A DNA stretch of 64,000 nucleotides. Origin: Klebsiella pneumoniae (GTDB lineage Bacteria; Myxococcota_A; UBA796; GCA-2862545). The stretch is taken from contig CAMASI010000009.1 in NCBI GenBank assembly GCA_945861065.1, positions 1 to 64,000 of the forward strand. Reading direction: 5' to 3'. The position numbers and the translations under genes are program-made. The notes beneath the pieces were generated by a model. It saw only the letters and a list, made by a program, of their open reading frames with translations. It ran no database searches and was not told where the DNA came from. This document shows positions 8,433-16,240 of the stretch, piece after piece (positions within the stretch are counted from its first letter, which is position 1; every line of letters begins with the position of its first letter).

Positions 8433-9483
8433 TCATCGCCGCGATGACCCGGTCAACGTCCTCATCCGTCAGCCCCCCGTGGCAGGGAATCGAAAGAAAG
8501 TGTGCTGCTTTGTCATCCGCGATCGGCGTTGGTCGTGGGCGGATCACATGCGCGAGCGCAGGCTGGCGAGTCAGGCTCAAGGGATAGAGCGGTGCGCTGT
8601 CTATGCCGGCTTCGTCCAATCGTTTGCGAGTGGCGTCGCGTCGGGGGACGTCGAGCACGTATTGGGGGACCGGGTTTCCGCTGTCGCGCCGAAGGGGCCG
8701 AAAGTCGGCCAGGGCGTTGTCGTAGCGTCGGGCGATCGTCTGGCGTCGGTTGATGTCGGCCGCCATGCCATGGAGCCGACCGAGCAAGATTGCGGCTTGA
8801 ACTGCATCCAATCGCGAGTTGCGGCCGACGGCGTCTTCGTCGATCGCGTGGTGGAGATGGACGTCCACGAGGCCGTGATTCCCGAGCGCCCGAATCGCCG
8901 CCAGTCGTTCGATGTCGTCGGACACAACGAAACCAGCGTCCCCTGACGCCCCCCAAATCTTTGTTGGGTAGCAGGACACCGCGCCCAACTTTGCGTGCCC
9001 GACGGGTGGGTCTGCGCCAGCCGCTTGGGCTAGGTCGTCTACCGACGGCATGTCTGCGAGCACGTCGGTCACGGCGTTGCCGAACAGGTGAACGGGAATG
9101 ATGGCTCGGGTGTGTGGGCCGACTGCGCTTGCGGCGTCTCGCATGTCGATGAGCCCGCGCTCGTCCACGTCCACAGGAACGGGAATCGCGCCGATGGCGA
9201 CGACGGCGCCCGCCGTTGCGAAGAAGGTCAGCGCCGGCACGAGCACCTCGTCTCCCGGGCGCACCCCTGTGGCGATGAGCGCAAGCATCAAGGCGTCCGT
9301 TCCGCTGTTCACGCCGACGGCTCCCCTGCGCCGAAACAGCCTCGCCGCTGCCGTCTCCGCGTCCGCGACGACCGGACCTCCGATCAGGCGCCCGGATCGA
9401 AGTACCTGTACGACGGCTGCCTCCACCAGCTCACCATCCAAACGATGCCGGGCGCGCGGATCTGCCAGGCAAATTCGGTTCAC
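8425..9483 (-). CDS. DegT/DnrJ/EryC1/StrS-type sugar aminotransferase
   Basis: This 352-residue PLP enzyme should transaminate a keto group on a nucleotide-linked sugar during surface polysaccharide or antibiotic sugar synthesis. Visible family motifs are GVNSGTDALMLAL for phosphate binding, EVLVPALTFFATAGAV, PVDVDE, DLAQAAGA, and SCYPTKIWGASGDAG, in which Lys about 175 should be the PLP lysine. GTG at 9483 overlaps the stop of the upstream lipoprotein gene. The sugar is unknown; no other sugar-nucleotide genes are nearby, so it probably serves a pathway encoded elsewhere. Confidence 0.88.
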   Translation of the reverse strand: MNRICLADPRARHRLDGELVEAAVVQVLRSGRLIGGPVVADAETAAARLFRRRGAVGVNSGTDALMLALIATGVRPGDEVLVPALTFFATAGAVVAIGAIPVPVDVDERGLIDMRDAASAVGPHTRAIIPVHLFGNAVTDVLADMPSVDDLAQAAGADPPVGHAKLGAVSCYPTKIWGASGDAGFVVSDDIERLAAIRALGNHGLVDVHLHHAIDEDAVGRNSRLDAVQAAILLGRLHGMAADINRRQTIARRYDNALADFRPLRRDSGNPVPQYVLDVPRRDATRKRLDEAGIDSAPLYPLSLTRQPALAHVIRPRPTPIADDKAAHFLSIPCHGGLTDEDVDRVIAAMIT

Positions 9484-10079
9484 GGGCAGGGGGACACCGC
9501 GTCCAGGACAAGCACGAAGTCCTCAAATCCCACGTCGGGGCAACTTGATGCCGTAAATCGTCCGCTCCAAGAGTCATTCAGGTCGAAATCGCCGACGACG
9601 GTTGATTCGTCGGGTTCTTCCAGAAGTCGGGCGTTGCCGGTCGGGTCTTGCGCGGATGTGTCGGCGGTGACGTCGGGGAAACGTGCGCCTTCTACGTCTT
9701 CTGGCCACTCGGATTCTTCGATCGCGTAGGCCGAGGCGGTCCACAGGTGCCCTGAGCCTGGGGGCGGCAGGAAGACGTCCAGGTCGTCGGACGGCGCGTA
9801 GTCGCCCACTCGTTGGTCGGACCAGCTCCGCCAGTACAGCAACGTCGCATGGGCTGCCCCCTCTCGGCACAACGCTGCGGCCGTCTGGTCCGGCAGGGTG
9901 GTGGAACCGAAAAATGAGCAGGGAATGTCTCCGTTCGACAGCGCGACGACCGTCCATTCGCCGGTTGGAACGCCGCCGCGGATGAACCAAGCGGATCGAA
10001 TCGGTTCGAATCCAATGGGTGTCTGCATCATGTTGGGGGCGGAACACGCCGCAAGCCCCGGAAGCAACATCCACCGCAT
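9480..10079 (-). CDS. Hypothetical lipoprotein
   Basis: This 199-residue protein begins MRWMLLPGLAAC, a clear lipoprotein leader, so it should be anchored in an envelope membrane. The mature part contains several Cys (PCSFFG, ALCREG, SSCPDVGFEDF, SPCP) that could form disulfides, and ends in a beta-strand-like FVLVLDAV. I recognise no family. ATG at 10079 has GAGG four bases upstream; the frame stays open further upstream but there it is the antisense of the repeat protein. It is coupled by GTGA to the aminotransferase gene and diverges from the WXXGXW gene. Confidence 0.7.
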   Translation of the reverse strand: MRWMLLPGLAACSAPNMMQTPIGFEPIRSAWFIRGGVPTGEWTVVALSNGDIPCSFFGSTTLPDQTAAALCREGAAHATLLYWRSWSDQRVGDYAPSDDLDVFLPPPGSGHLWTASAYAIEESEWPEDVEGARFPDVTADTSAQDPTGNARLLEEPDESTVVGDFDLNDSWSGRFTASSCPDVGFEDFVLVLDAVSPCP

Positions 10080-10155
10080 GGCGCCTCGTAACTGCGGAAG
10101 CGAGGCCGGATCGAATAGAGGACCCCTGTCAAGCGTTTGGTCCTTTGGAGGCCCC

Positions 10156-11595
10156 ATGCGATCATGGCTTTTGGGATTTGCGCTCGCTTCGTTGCCGTTG
10201 ATGGGTGACGTGGCGTACGGGGCTCGGACTGTGAAGTCTTCGAAGGGCGCAAAGGTGCCGAAGACCTCGCAACCCACTAGGTCGGTGGCGAAGAAGGCGG
10301 CGCCAGCGCCGAAGGCACCGGCCCCTGCCCGAACCCCAACACAAGCGCCGAAGGCCTCCCCGGCTCCCGCGCCTAGGGTGTCTCCAGCGCCTAGAACTTC
10401 TCCGGCACCCGCACCCAGACCTTCGGCTGCGCCTGCGCCCAGTGGGGTTCCGCGCACCGCGACTGTGCAGGGTCTTCCGGCAGGTGCGCCGATCGCGGCG
10501 CCGGGCGCAGCGCGAATGGGCGCCCCTGCCGCACGAGTCGCAACGCCTGGCGTGGCGGGTGGAACCCAACGGTCGATGGTGGTCACCCACACAGGGCGAG
10601 GCGGGTCGGTCACCGCTGTGCACACGGGGACCGGTCACACCGTCGTTAGCAACCGACCCTACACCGGTCGCGTTTCAGGCGTGGCGGCGAGTCGATCCAG
10701 CGATCATCGCTTCGGCCGTCCGCTGGTGACCCATGTCGGTACGTCGCGCTACGCACACTTCGGCGTACCGCATCACCACCATTACCACGGCTGGTACTCT
10801 GGGTGGTACGTACATCCCTGGTACCGCTGGAACCACGCGACGACGCTTGTCGTCAGTTTTGGGTTCCCCGTCTACGCTTGGTCGAATGTGTGGATTCCCC
10901 CGTCGCGCGCCGGGTGGCTGTGGGTGCCGGGGGGTTGGGCCTATGGCGGCTATTGGGCACCCGGGTATTGGGCACCGATGGCGCCGATTCCAGTTGGGTA
11001 TGTGTACGCGCCGGGTTGGTGGGAGCGCGACGTCTACGTCGAAGGTCACTACCGGGTCTCCGATCGTTCGGGCTGGGACTGGGTGGACGGCTTCTACCTG
11101 GAGGACGGCACCTACGTGCGCGGCTATTGGCAGCCGACCTCGGGTGCGCCGGATGGCTACGCGTGGGAGCCTGGCTTCTACGACGGCGAGTCTTGGATTG
11201 ACGGCTTCTGGCGCCCTGAGTTTCGGGACGGCTACGCCTGGACAGAGGCCTACTTTGACGGCGACGGTGTGTTTCGCTCTGGGTACTGGATGCCCACGGA
11301 ACAAAGGCCGGGCTTTGTCTGGGTACCCGGGTGGTTCGACGGCAACGAATGGGTCGCCGGATACTGGATCACCGAGGCAGAATACGGAGATGGGGAACCA
11401 GGGGACTGGGAGCCCGAAGAGGGCTGGGACGCTGGTTGGGGTGAGCCCCCGGCGGGTTCCGCCGCTACCAAACCCGTGGCGCCGACAAAGCCAACTGTTC
11501 CTGTGAAACCGTCGGTGCGGCCCACCCCGGCCCAGGGGGATTCGGAAGACGTGAACGACCGGCCCCTGGCGTTGCCGGTAGAACCACCCGCCTGA
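10156..11595 (+). CDS. Secreted Trp/Tyr-rich WXXGXW-like repeat protein
   Basis: This 479-residue protein has a Sec signal peptide (about 22 residues, cleavage after AYG) and a 120-residue Ala/Pro/Lys/Thr-rich stalk. A His-rich patch (HHHHYHGWYSGWYVHPWYRWNH) follows. Residues about 235-420 are repeats of WVPG.W..GYW and Y.WEPGFYDGESWIDGFW type, recalling the WXXGXW repeat family found in periplasmic and surface proteins of unknown role. The tail is acidic and then Lys/Pro-rich. ATG 10156 is preceded by GGAGG. It might bind carbohydrate through its aromatic surface, but that is a guess. Confidence 0.75.
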   Translation: MRSWLLGFALASLPLMGDVAYGARTVKSSKGAKVPKTSQPTRSVAKKAAPAPKAPAPARTPTQAPKASPAPAPRVSPAPRTSPAPAPRPSAAPAPSGVPRTATVQGLPAGAPIAAPGAARMGAPAARVATPGVAGGTQRSMVVTHTGRGGSVTAVHTGTGHTVVSNRPYTGRVSGVAASRSSDHRFGRPLVTHVGTSRYAHFGVPHHHHYHGWYSGWYVHPWYRWNHATTLVVSFGFPVYAWSNVWIPPSRAGWLWVPGGWAYGGYWAPGYWAPMAPIPVGYVYAPGWWERDVYVEGHYRVSDRSGWDWVDGFYLEDGTYVRGYWQPTSGAPDGYAWEPGFYDGESWIDGFWRPEFRDGYAWTEAYFDGDGVFRSGYWMPTEQRPGFVWVPGWFDGNEWVAGYWITEAEYGDGEPGDWEPEEGWDAGWGEPPAGSAATKPVAPTKPTVPVKPSVRPTPAQGDSEDVNDRPLALPVEPPA

Positions 11596-12213
11596 TCAGT
11601 CCGTCTCGCCGTCGTCCAGCGCCCGTTGCCAGAGGTGTTTCGCCAGCGTGCGCTCGTCCGGGCGCAGTTTGGCGACGTCGCCGAGGCGCCGGGCGCGTTC
11701 CGCGAGAGGACGAAGACAAAGCGCAGCGGCGACACTCACATTGAGGGACTGGGTGAACCCGAACATAGGCAGCGTGACGACGCCCTTCGCCGCGGAGCGA
11801 GCGACGTCGGATACGCCCACCCACTCAGCGCCCATCCACAAACAGATGGGTCGATCCAGCGGAACCTCTTCGGGCGGTACGCCGTTGGCGTCGAGATCCG
11901 CGATCCACACGTCGTAGCCCTCAGTGTCGAGGCTCGTCAGTGCGGCCTCGGCGTCGTCGTGGGCTCGCTGCTCAACCCACTGGGACGTGCCTCGGGAGGC
12001 TCGCCACGCCGGGTCCCCTTTCAGACCGACCCAATGGACCGTATGGATTCCGAATGCGTCGCACGAGCGAAGGATGGCGCCGGCGTTGTGCCGCTGGTGC
12101 ACGGCCTCCAACGCGCACCGGACGTGGCGGATTCGGCCGTCAAGAACGGTGTCGAACCGGCGGAGCAAGGCGTCGCGGGGCACGTCGCCTGGATAACGCG
12201 CAGCGTATGGCAC
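11596..12213 (-). CDS. trmH: tRNA (guanosine-2'-O-)-methyltransferase (SpoU/TrmH family)
   Basis: This protein of about 205 residues is a trefoil-knot SAM-dependent methyltransferase that should methylate the 2'-OH of G18 in tRNA. The three SPOUT motifs are present: HQRHNAGAILRSCDAFGI (motif 1), LWMGAEWVGVSD (motif 2) and LPMFGFTQSLNVSVAAAL (motif 3). The GTG start at 12213 overlaps the 5' end of the divergent yhbY gene by 7 bp; the in-frame GTG at 12183 (VPRDALLRRF) would avoid this and is a good alternative. The stop lies one base from the end of the convergent repeat-protein gene. Confidence 0.9.
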   Translation of the reverse strand: MPYAARYPGDVPRDALLRRFDTVLDGRIRHVRCALEAVHQRHNAGAILRSCDAFGIHTVHWVGLKGDPAWRASRGTSQWVEQRAHDDAEAALTSLDTEGYDVWIADLDANGVPPEEVPLDRPICLWMGAEWVGVSDVARSAAKGVVTLPMFGFTQSLNVSVAAALCLRPLAERARRLGDVAKLRPDERTLAKHLWQRALDDGETD

Positions 12214-12488
12214 TTACCCCTCGTCAAGCGGCTGATTTTCGCGCCCGTGCGCATGCCCTGAAGCCGGTCGTTCTCGTCGGTGGGAACGGGCTCACAGAGG
12301 CGGTGGTGCTTGCCACGGATGCCGCGCTGCAGGACCATGAGCTGATCAAGGTCAAATGGCACGAGCCTACGCGCGATCGGCTAAAACAAGAAGTCTCGCA
12401 ACTCGCTGCAGGCACGCAAAGCGATCTGGCCGGCCTCATCGGGCACACGGCAATCTTGTGGCGGAAACGGAAGCGCAAAGCCGACTGA
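12207..12488 (+). CDS. yhbY: YhbY-family RNA-binding protein (CRM domain)
   Basis: This 93-residue protein is a single CRS1/YhbY (CRM) domain. It starts LTPRQAADFRARAHALKPVVLVGGNGLTEA with the conserved GxxG RNA-binding loop (GNGL), followed by HELIKVKWHE and an ending TAILWRKRK. Family members associate with pre-50S ribosomal particles and help ribosome assembly. Pairing with a divergent tRNA methyltransferase fits an RNA-metabolism locus. The ATG at 12207 gives the family-typical N-terminus. Confidence 0.88.
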   Translation: MALTPRQAADFRARAHALKPVVLVGGNGLTEAVVLATDAALQDHELIKVKWHEPTRDRLKQEVSQLAAGTQSDLAGLIGHTAILWRKRKRKAD

Positions 12489-12505
12489 CAGCGGCGGGCA
12501 AGCGC
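12488..12505 (+). repeat. 18-bp intergenic repeat, copy 1
   Basis: ACAGCGGCGGGCAAGCGC directly follows the yhbY stop. The same 18 bases occur at 52709-52726 just after the Kelch-like gene. Both copies are at gene 3' ends on the plus strand. Confidence 0.6.
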
Positions 12506-12534
12506 GTTGATCCGTTGTCCCTGGCTGCGCTCCT

Positions 12535-12556
12535 CGGTCCTCCGGACCGGGTCCGG
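12535..12556. repeat. Overlapping GC-rich hairpins between yhbY and the AIM24 gene
   Basis: CGGTCC/GGACCG (12535-12540 with 12544-12549, loop TCC) and CCGGACC/GGTCCGG (12542-12548 with 12550-12556, loop G) share an arm, so only one can form at a time. The 140-bp gap between the convergent genes holds nothing else clear. It may act as a bidirectional terminator, although no T-run follows. Confidence 0.45.
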
Positions 12557-12628
12557 GCGATGCAGCCCGCTCCCTTCGGTGCTCGCTGGCGCTCCTAGGC
12601 TCAACACACTTGCGCACCGCTGCGACGG

Positions 12629-13303
12629 TCAGCCGCGTTTCGGACGAACCCGCCGAAAGGGATGCAAAAATCCGGCCAACGTCGGCGCGCTGCGGGTTTG
12701 GAACCAGACGCGGCCTTTCCCACGGAAGGACACGACTAGTCCCTCACCGGACAAGAACGTGGCTTTCCAGCCGCCAACGCGCTCCACGTTCCATTCCAGC
12801 GTTTCGTCGAACGCGACCACGTGGGAAGTGTCTACGCGCCAGGACCCATCCACGGTGCGCTCTTCGATCGCGCCGTAGCTGCACAACCACGCCGTGCCCT
12901 CGCCTCCGACCCGCAACAGGACAAGGCCCTCGCCTGACAACCAGCCCTTGGCGCCGCCCCATTTGGCGTCGAGCGTGACCCCCTTGGTGCTCGCCATCCA
13001 GCCGCCGCGCTGGACGACAATCGACCGGCCGTCCACGGGCACTGCGACGATGTCGCCCGGCATCGGTGGGGCGAGGTGGAGATCCGCCGGGGTGGTGCCC
13101 GCTGCCCACGTCACTTGGAACACACTTTCGCCAGCAATCGCTCTTTTGGCCGCGCCGAAAATACCGCCGGGGATATTCGTCGTGGGTTTGAGTGATGCCG
13201 AAGAGGCCATCATTGCGCCGGGTTCCGCCACGAGTGCTTCGCCCGGCTCTAGGTGGACTACGAGTGACGCATAGTCGGGGCGATTTCGAATGTCGGTGTT
13301 CAT
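12629..13303 (-). CDS. AIM24-family protein (third of three)
   Basis: This 224-residue protein belongs to the AIM24/TIGR00266 family of beta-sandwich proteins with no known enzymatic activity. Typical segments are LEPGEALVAEPGAMMA near the N-terminus, GESVFQVTW, LAPPMPGDIVAVPVDG, IVVQRGGWMASTKGVTL, GLVLLRVGGEGTAWLCSYGAIE, VDTSHVVAFDETLEW and GEGLVVSFRGKGRVWFQTR. It lacks a signal peptide, so it is probably cytoplasmic or membrane-peripheral. Its start shares one base with the stop of the preceding paralogue (TGATG), so translation is coupled. Confidence 0.85.
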   Translation of the reverse strand: MNTDIRNRPDYASLVVHLEPGEALVAEPGAMMASSASLKPTTNIPGGIFGAAKRAIAGESVFQVTWAAGTTPADLHLAPPMPGDIVAVPVDGRSIVVQRGGWMASTKGVTLDAKWGGAKGWLSGEGLVLLRVGGEGTAWLCSYGAIEERTVDGSWRVDTSHVVAFDETLEWNVERVGGWKATFLSGEGLVVSFRGKGRVWFQTRSAPTLAGFLHPFRRVRPKRG

Positions 13304-13992
13304 CAGCCGTTCCGCATCGGGAGCAAGGAAGTCATGGCACTGCCGAACGCAGTGGGATTGCGCGTCTGGAGCCAGAGCCGCCCTTTTCCTTCAAATGCGC
13401 AAACCAAACCCTCGCCGCCAAAAATAAAGGAGAAAAGGCCACCGCCGAACGGCCGCACTTTGTAGGTGAGCGAACTCTCAAAGGCGACGATGTGGCCAGT
13501 GTCCACGATGAATCGTCCGTCTACGTCCACGTGACGGATGGCCCCAAAGGCGTGGATCGCCAGCGGACCCGTTCCTGTGGCCTTGAGTAGGAGTAGCCCC
13601 TGGCCGGAGAAGAAACCCCGAGCGCCTTGCCAGGAGGCGTCGAGGCTGACGGTGGGGGGCGAACAGACCCAGGCGCCGCTTTGCACGACGATAGGCGCAC
13701 CCTCCAGGTGCAGGATTTCCATGTCGCCGATGTGGGCAGGCGCGAAACACACCGTACCGCCGCGAACTGATTTGTAGGTGTTCCGCAGGAGCGATTCGCC
13801 CGTTGCGAGCCGCTTGAGCCCGCCGAGGATGCCGCCGAGGATGCCCTTGCCGGCAAGACCGGTGGAGGTGTCGATCGCGACGTCGCCGTCCATCGCGATC
13901 ATCGAACCCGGTTCGCCTTGGACCGAATCGCCCGCCTCTAGGTGTGCGATGGCCATGGCGTACGCGGGTCGGTGGGACAGTTCGATCTTCAT
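13303..13992 (-). CDS. AIM24-family protein (second of three)
   Basis: This 229-residue paralogue of its neighbours has the same block order: AIAHLEAGDSVQGEPGSMIAM, GESLLRNTYKS, CFAPAHIGDMEILHLEG, IVVQSGAWVCS, GLLLLKATGTGPLAIHAFGAI, VDTGHIVAFESSLTY and GEGLVCAFEGKGRLWLQTRN. A Gly-rich insert (GLAGKGILGGILGGLKR) near residue 50 may pack against a membrane. ATG 13992 gives the family start; the longer open frame upstream is in the coding region of the first paralogue. Two bases separate it from the upstream stop. Confidence 0.85.
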   Translation of the reverse strand: MKIELSHRPAYAMAIAHLEAGDSVQGEPGSMIAMDGDVAIDTSTGLAGKGILGGILGGLKRLATGESLLRNTYKSVRGGTVCFAPAHIGDMEILHLEGAPIVVQSGAWVCSPPTVSLDASWQGARGFFSGQGLLLLKATGTGPLAIHAFGAIRHVDVDGRFIVDTGHIVAFESSLTYKVRPFGGGLFSFIFGGEGLVCAFEGKGRLWLQTRNPTAFGSAMTSLLPMRNG

Positions 13993-13994
13993 CG

Positions 13995-14690
13995 TCAGCC
14001 CGGAAACAGTGGGGTCAGCCAACCGACGAGCGCCGACGTATTGCGAGTTTGCATATAGATTCTGCCTTTCCCCTTGAACGCCAACACGAGGCCTTCTCCG
14101 CTGGTAACGGAGCTGACCCAACCTCCCGCCTTGCGGAGCGTATGCGTCAACTTGCCTTGCCAACCGACCACGTGGCCGCTGTCGACCACCCACTCGCCAT
14201 CGATATCGACGGATTCGATGGCGCCATAAGCGTTGATGATGACTTCGCCGGGTCCGGAACAGCGGACGAAGAAGGGATTCTCTCGCGCGAATAGTGCCGA
14301 AAACCCGCCCCATTGGAGCGACAGCCCCACCGATTTACTGGCGGCCATCCAAGAACCGGCCTGCACCGTGAGCGACTCGCCCTTTTCAAGGGACATGTGC
14401 ACGACGTCGCCGACGAAGGCAGGTGCGATGAACACTCGCTGTCCAGCTTTCTTCGCCTTGAACTCGTTCACGAATACGCTTTCGCCCGTTAGATAACGGC
14501 GAACCAGCGCAAAGAACGCGGCGGAAAGCATCGAGCCCAGGCCCCCGTTGGAACCGTGGAACCCCGGGCTTGCCAGGATGTCCGCGTCCATCGCGACCAT
14601 TGCACCGGATTCCGCCACCAGCGCGTCGCCCAAGTCGAGGGTGACGATCGCGAGCGCATACGACGGTTTGTGTTCAACCTCGACGTTCAT
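13995..14690 (-). CDS. AIM24-family protein (first of three)
   Basis: This 231-residue protein is the promoter-proximal member of the tandem set. It has ALAIVTLDLGDALVAESGAMVAMDAD, a Gly/Ala-rich insert (GGLGSMLSAAFFALVRR), GESVFVNEF, FIAPAFVGDVVHMSLEKGE, LTVQAGSWMAASKSVGL, VIINAYGAIESVDIDGEWVVDSGHVVG and GEGLVLAFKGKGRIYMQTRN. ATG 14690 lies 25 bp from the divergent phosphatase gene start, so a shared promoter must overlap the two coding starts or lie inside one of them. Confidence 0.85.
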   Translation of the reverse strand: MNVEVEHKPSYALAIVTLDLGDALVAESGAMVAMDADILASPGFHGSNGGLGSMLSAAFFALVRRYLTGESVFVNEFKAKKAGQRVFIAPAFVGDVVHMSLEKGESLTVQAGSWMAASKSVGLSLQWGGFSALFARENPFFVRCSGPGEVIINAYGAIESVDIDGEWVVDSGHVVGWQGKLTHTLRKAGGWVSSVTSGEGLVLAFKGKGRIYMQTRNTSALVGWLTPLFPG

Positions 14691-14715
14691 GGACAACGCG
14701 AGTAACCCATCCGGC

Positions 14716-16188
14716 ATGCTGCACCTGTTGCTTGCGTGTGGAGAGGCCCCAACGGTGGCGCCCCCGGCCCCTCCGCCGCCCGTGGCAGCGGGCGTCGTGC
14801 TCCTGGTGGTCGTCGACCAATTGCCCGCCTGGGTACTTGATGGTCCTGTGCGAGGGCAGCTGCACGACGGGCTCGGACGATTGATCGGGAAAGCCGCCAA
14901 GACCGGCACCGGCCGCTATGCGCACGTGTCGACCTATACGTGTTCAGGGCATTCTACGCTTGCTACAGGCGCTTCCCCTGCGATCCATGGAATCGTCAAC
15001 AACCGTTGGCTGGTTTCTCGTTCGGATGCCGGACCGACCGAGTGCCTCGAAGCCGAAACCGGCTTGCTTGCGCCCACGTTGGCGGCCGGTGTTCGGTCGG
15101 CTGGGGGATCGGCCTACAGCTTGGCGCTCAAGGACCGCGGCGCGCTTCCGCTCGGCGGTGGTCCTGAATTTTCCGGCGCGCTGAGTTGCAAGGACAGTGT
15201 TTGTTCCATGGTCGCCGCACCGGGGGCGCTAGCGACGGTCTTGGCGACAATCAACGCGGGAACCTACCTGTCTCGGGTGTGGCCCATGCCACCTCCCGAC
15301 AGAACTGAACTTTGGCGTGGCATCGCTGACCTGCAACCGTGGGAAGAGCCCCTCGATGACGGCAAAGATCCGGCGGTATTCCCTCATGGTGGCGGTGCGT
15401 CGTCGCCCGGGGGCGGCGACCTGCTGGTTGACAGTGCTTTGGCGGTCGTGGAGTCGTTGAAGCTGGGTCAAGGGACGCACCGTGACCTTCTGGCTGTCAG
15501 TTTCAGCCAAATCGACCTGATTGGCCATGCGACCACAGGCAAAAGCTGGGAGTACCTCGATGCGCTGGTTGCGTTGGACGCGAGCCTTGGGCGCTTGATC
15601 GATGGCCTCACGGCACGAAATTACCCGGTGACGGTCGTACTCACGGCGGACCACGGGGCCGTCGAAACGCCGAAGGGCTGGTTGGACGTGGACCAGGTCG
15701 GCAAGGTCGCCACGGAGGCCTGGACGGGCTGCGGTGGGGTCGGCGAGGTTCGTTACGAACAACCGTTCGTGTACTGGCCGGATGGGGCGGGCGATCGGCC
15801 TTGTGCGCTGTCGAGGGCTAGGACCGCGCTCTCGGCGTTGCGCGACGGGGAACAGCCCCTTGTGGCGGACATCGTGGACACGTCTGCGCCGTCGGGTCCG
15901 TATGCATCCCAAGTGCGCGAGACCGTGTTCGCAGCTCGCTCGGGAGACGCATTGGTGGTGCTCGCAGAGGGCGCGGTCCTGTACCGGGGAACCACGGACC
16001 GGCGGGGCACGACGCATGGGACCCCGCATCGGTATGACACCGACGTACCCTTTGGTGCCTGGGGCGCAGGCGTGACACCCGGCCGCCTGAGCGACACGGT
16101 GGATCAGAGGCGGATTGCGCCGACGTTGGCGCTGCTGCTTGGCGTGCCGCCTCCGACAGGGGCTTCGCTGCCCGCCATCGTCTTGTAG
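14716..16188 (+). CDS. PafA-like alkaline phosphatase-superfamily lipoprotein
   Basis: This 490-residue protein has a very short lipoprotein leader (MLHLLLAC) and then the alkaline phosphatase / type I phosphodiesterase fold. Metal and nucleophile motifs are VVDQLPAW (first Asp), YTCSGHSTLATGASPAIHGIVNN (the Thr before CSGH is in the PafA nucleophile position), LKDRGALPLG, SFSQIDLIGHATTGKSWEYLDAL (Asp and His) and LTADHGAVE (Asp-His). It should hydrolyse phosphate monoesters outside the cytoplasm. ATG 14716 puts the leader at the N-terminus; ATG 14689 would add nine polar residues before it. The gene diverges from the AIM24 operon. Confidence 0.85.
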   Translation: MLHLLLACGEAPTVAPPAPPPPVAAGVVLLVVVDQLPAWVLDGPVRGQLHDGLGRLIGKAAKTGTGRYAHVSTYTCSGHSTLATGASPAIHGIVNNRWLVSRSDAGPTECLEAETGLLAPTLAAGVRSAGGSAYSLALKDRGALPLGGGPEFSGALSCKDSVCSMVAAPGALATVLATINAGTYLSRVWPMPPPDRTELWRGIADLQPWEEPLDDGKDPAVFPHGGGASSPGGGDLLVDSALAVVESLKLGQGTHRDLLAVSFSQIDLIGHATTGKSWEYLDALVALDASLGRLIDGLTARNYPVTVVLTADHGAVETPKGWLDVDQVGKVATEAWTGCGGVGEVRYEQPFVYWPDGAGDRPCALSRARTALSALRDGEQPLVADIVDTSAPSGPYASQVRETVFAARSGDALVVLAEGAVLYRGTTDRRGTTHGTPHRYDTDVPFGAWGAGVTPGRLSDTVDQRRIAPTLALLLGVPPPTGASLPAIVL

Positions 16189-16240
16189 GTCGGCTCGTCG
16201 GGCGTCCTTGCCGAGATACCCGCCGCGCCCTGGGGGTACG

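Noticed and set aside
10003-10013. GGTTCGAATCC, like the T-arm of a tRNA
   Set aside because: It lies inside the lipoprotein coding sequence (codons for GFEPIRSAW on the minus strand) and no acceptor stem, D-arm or anticodon arm can be built around it.
10080-10625. N-terminal extension of the minus-strand lipoprotein gene (open to 10625)
   Set aside because: It overlaps the signal peptide and Ala/Pro-rich region of the plus-strand repeat protein; the lipoprotein leader and ribosome site at 10079 give a better start.
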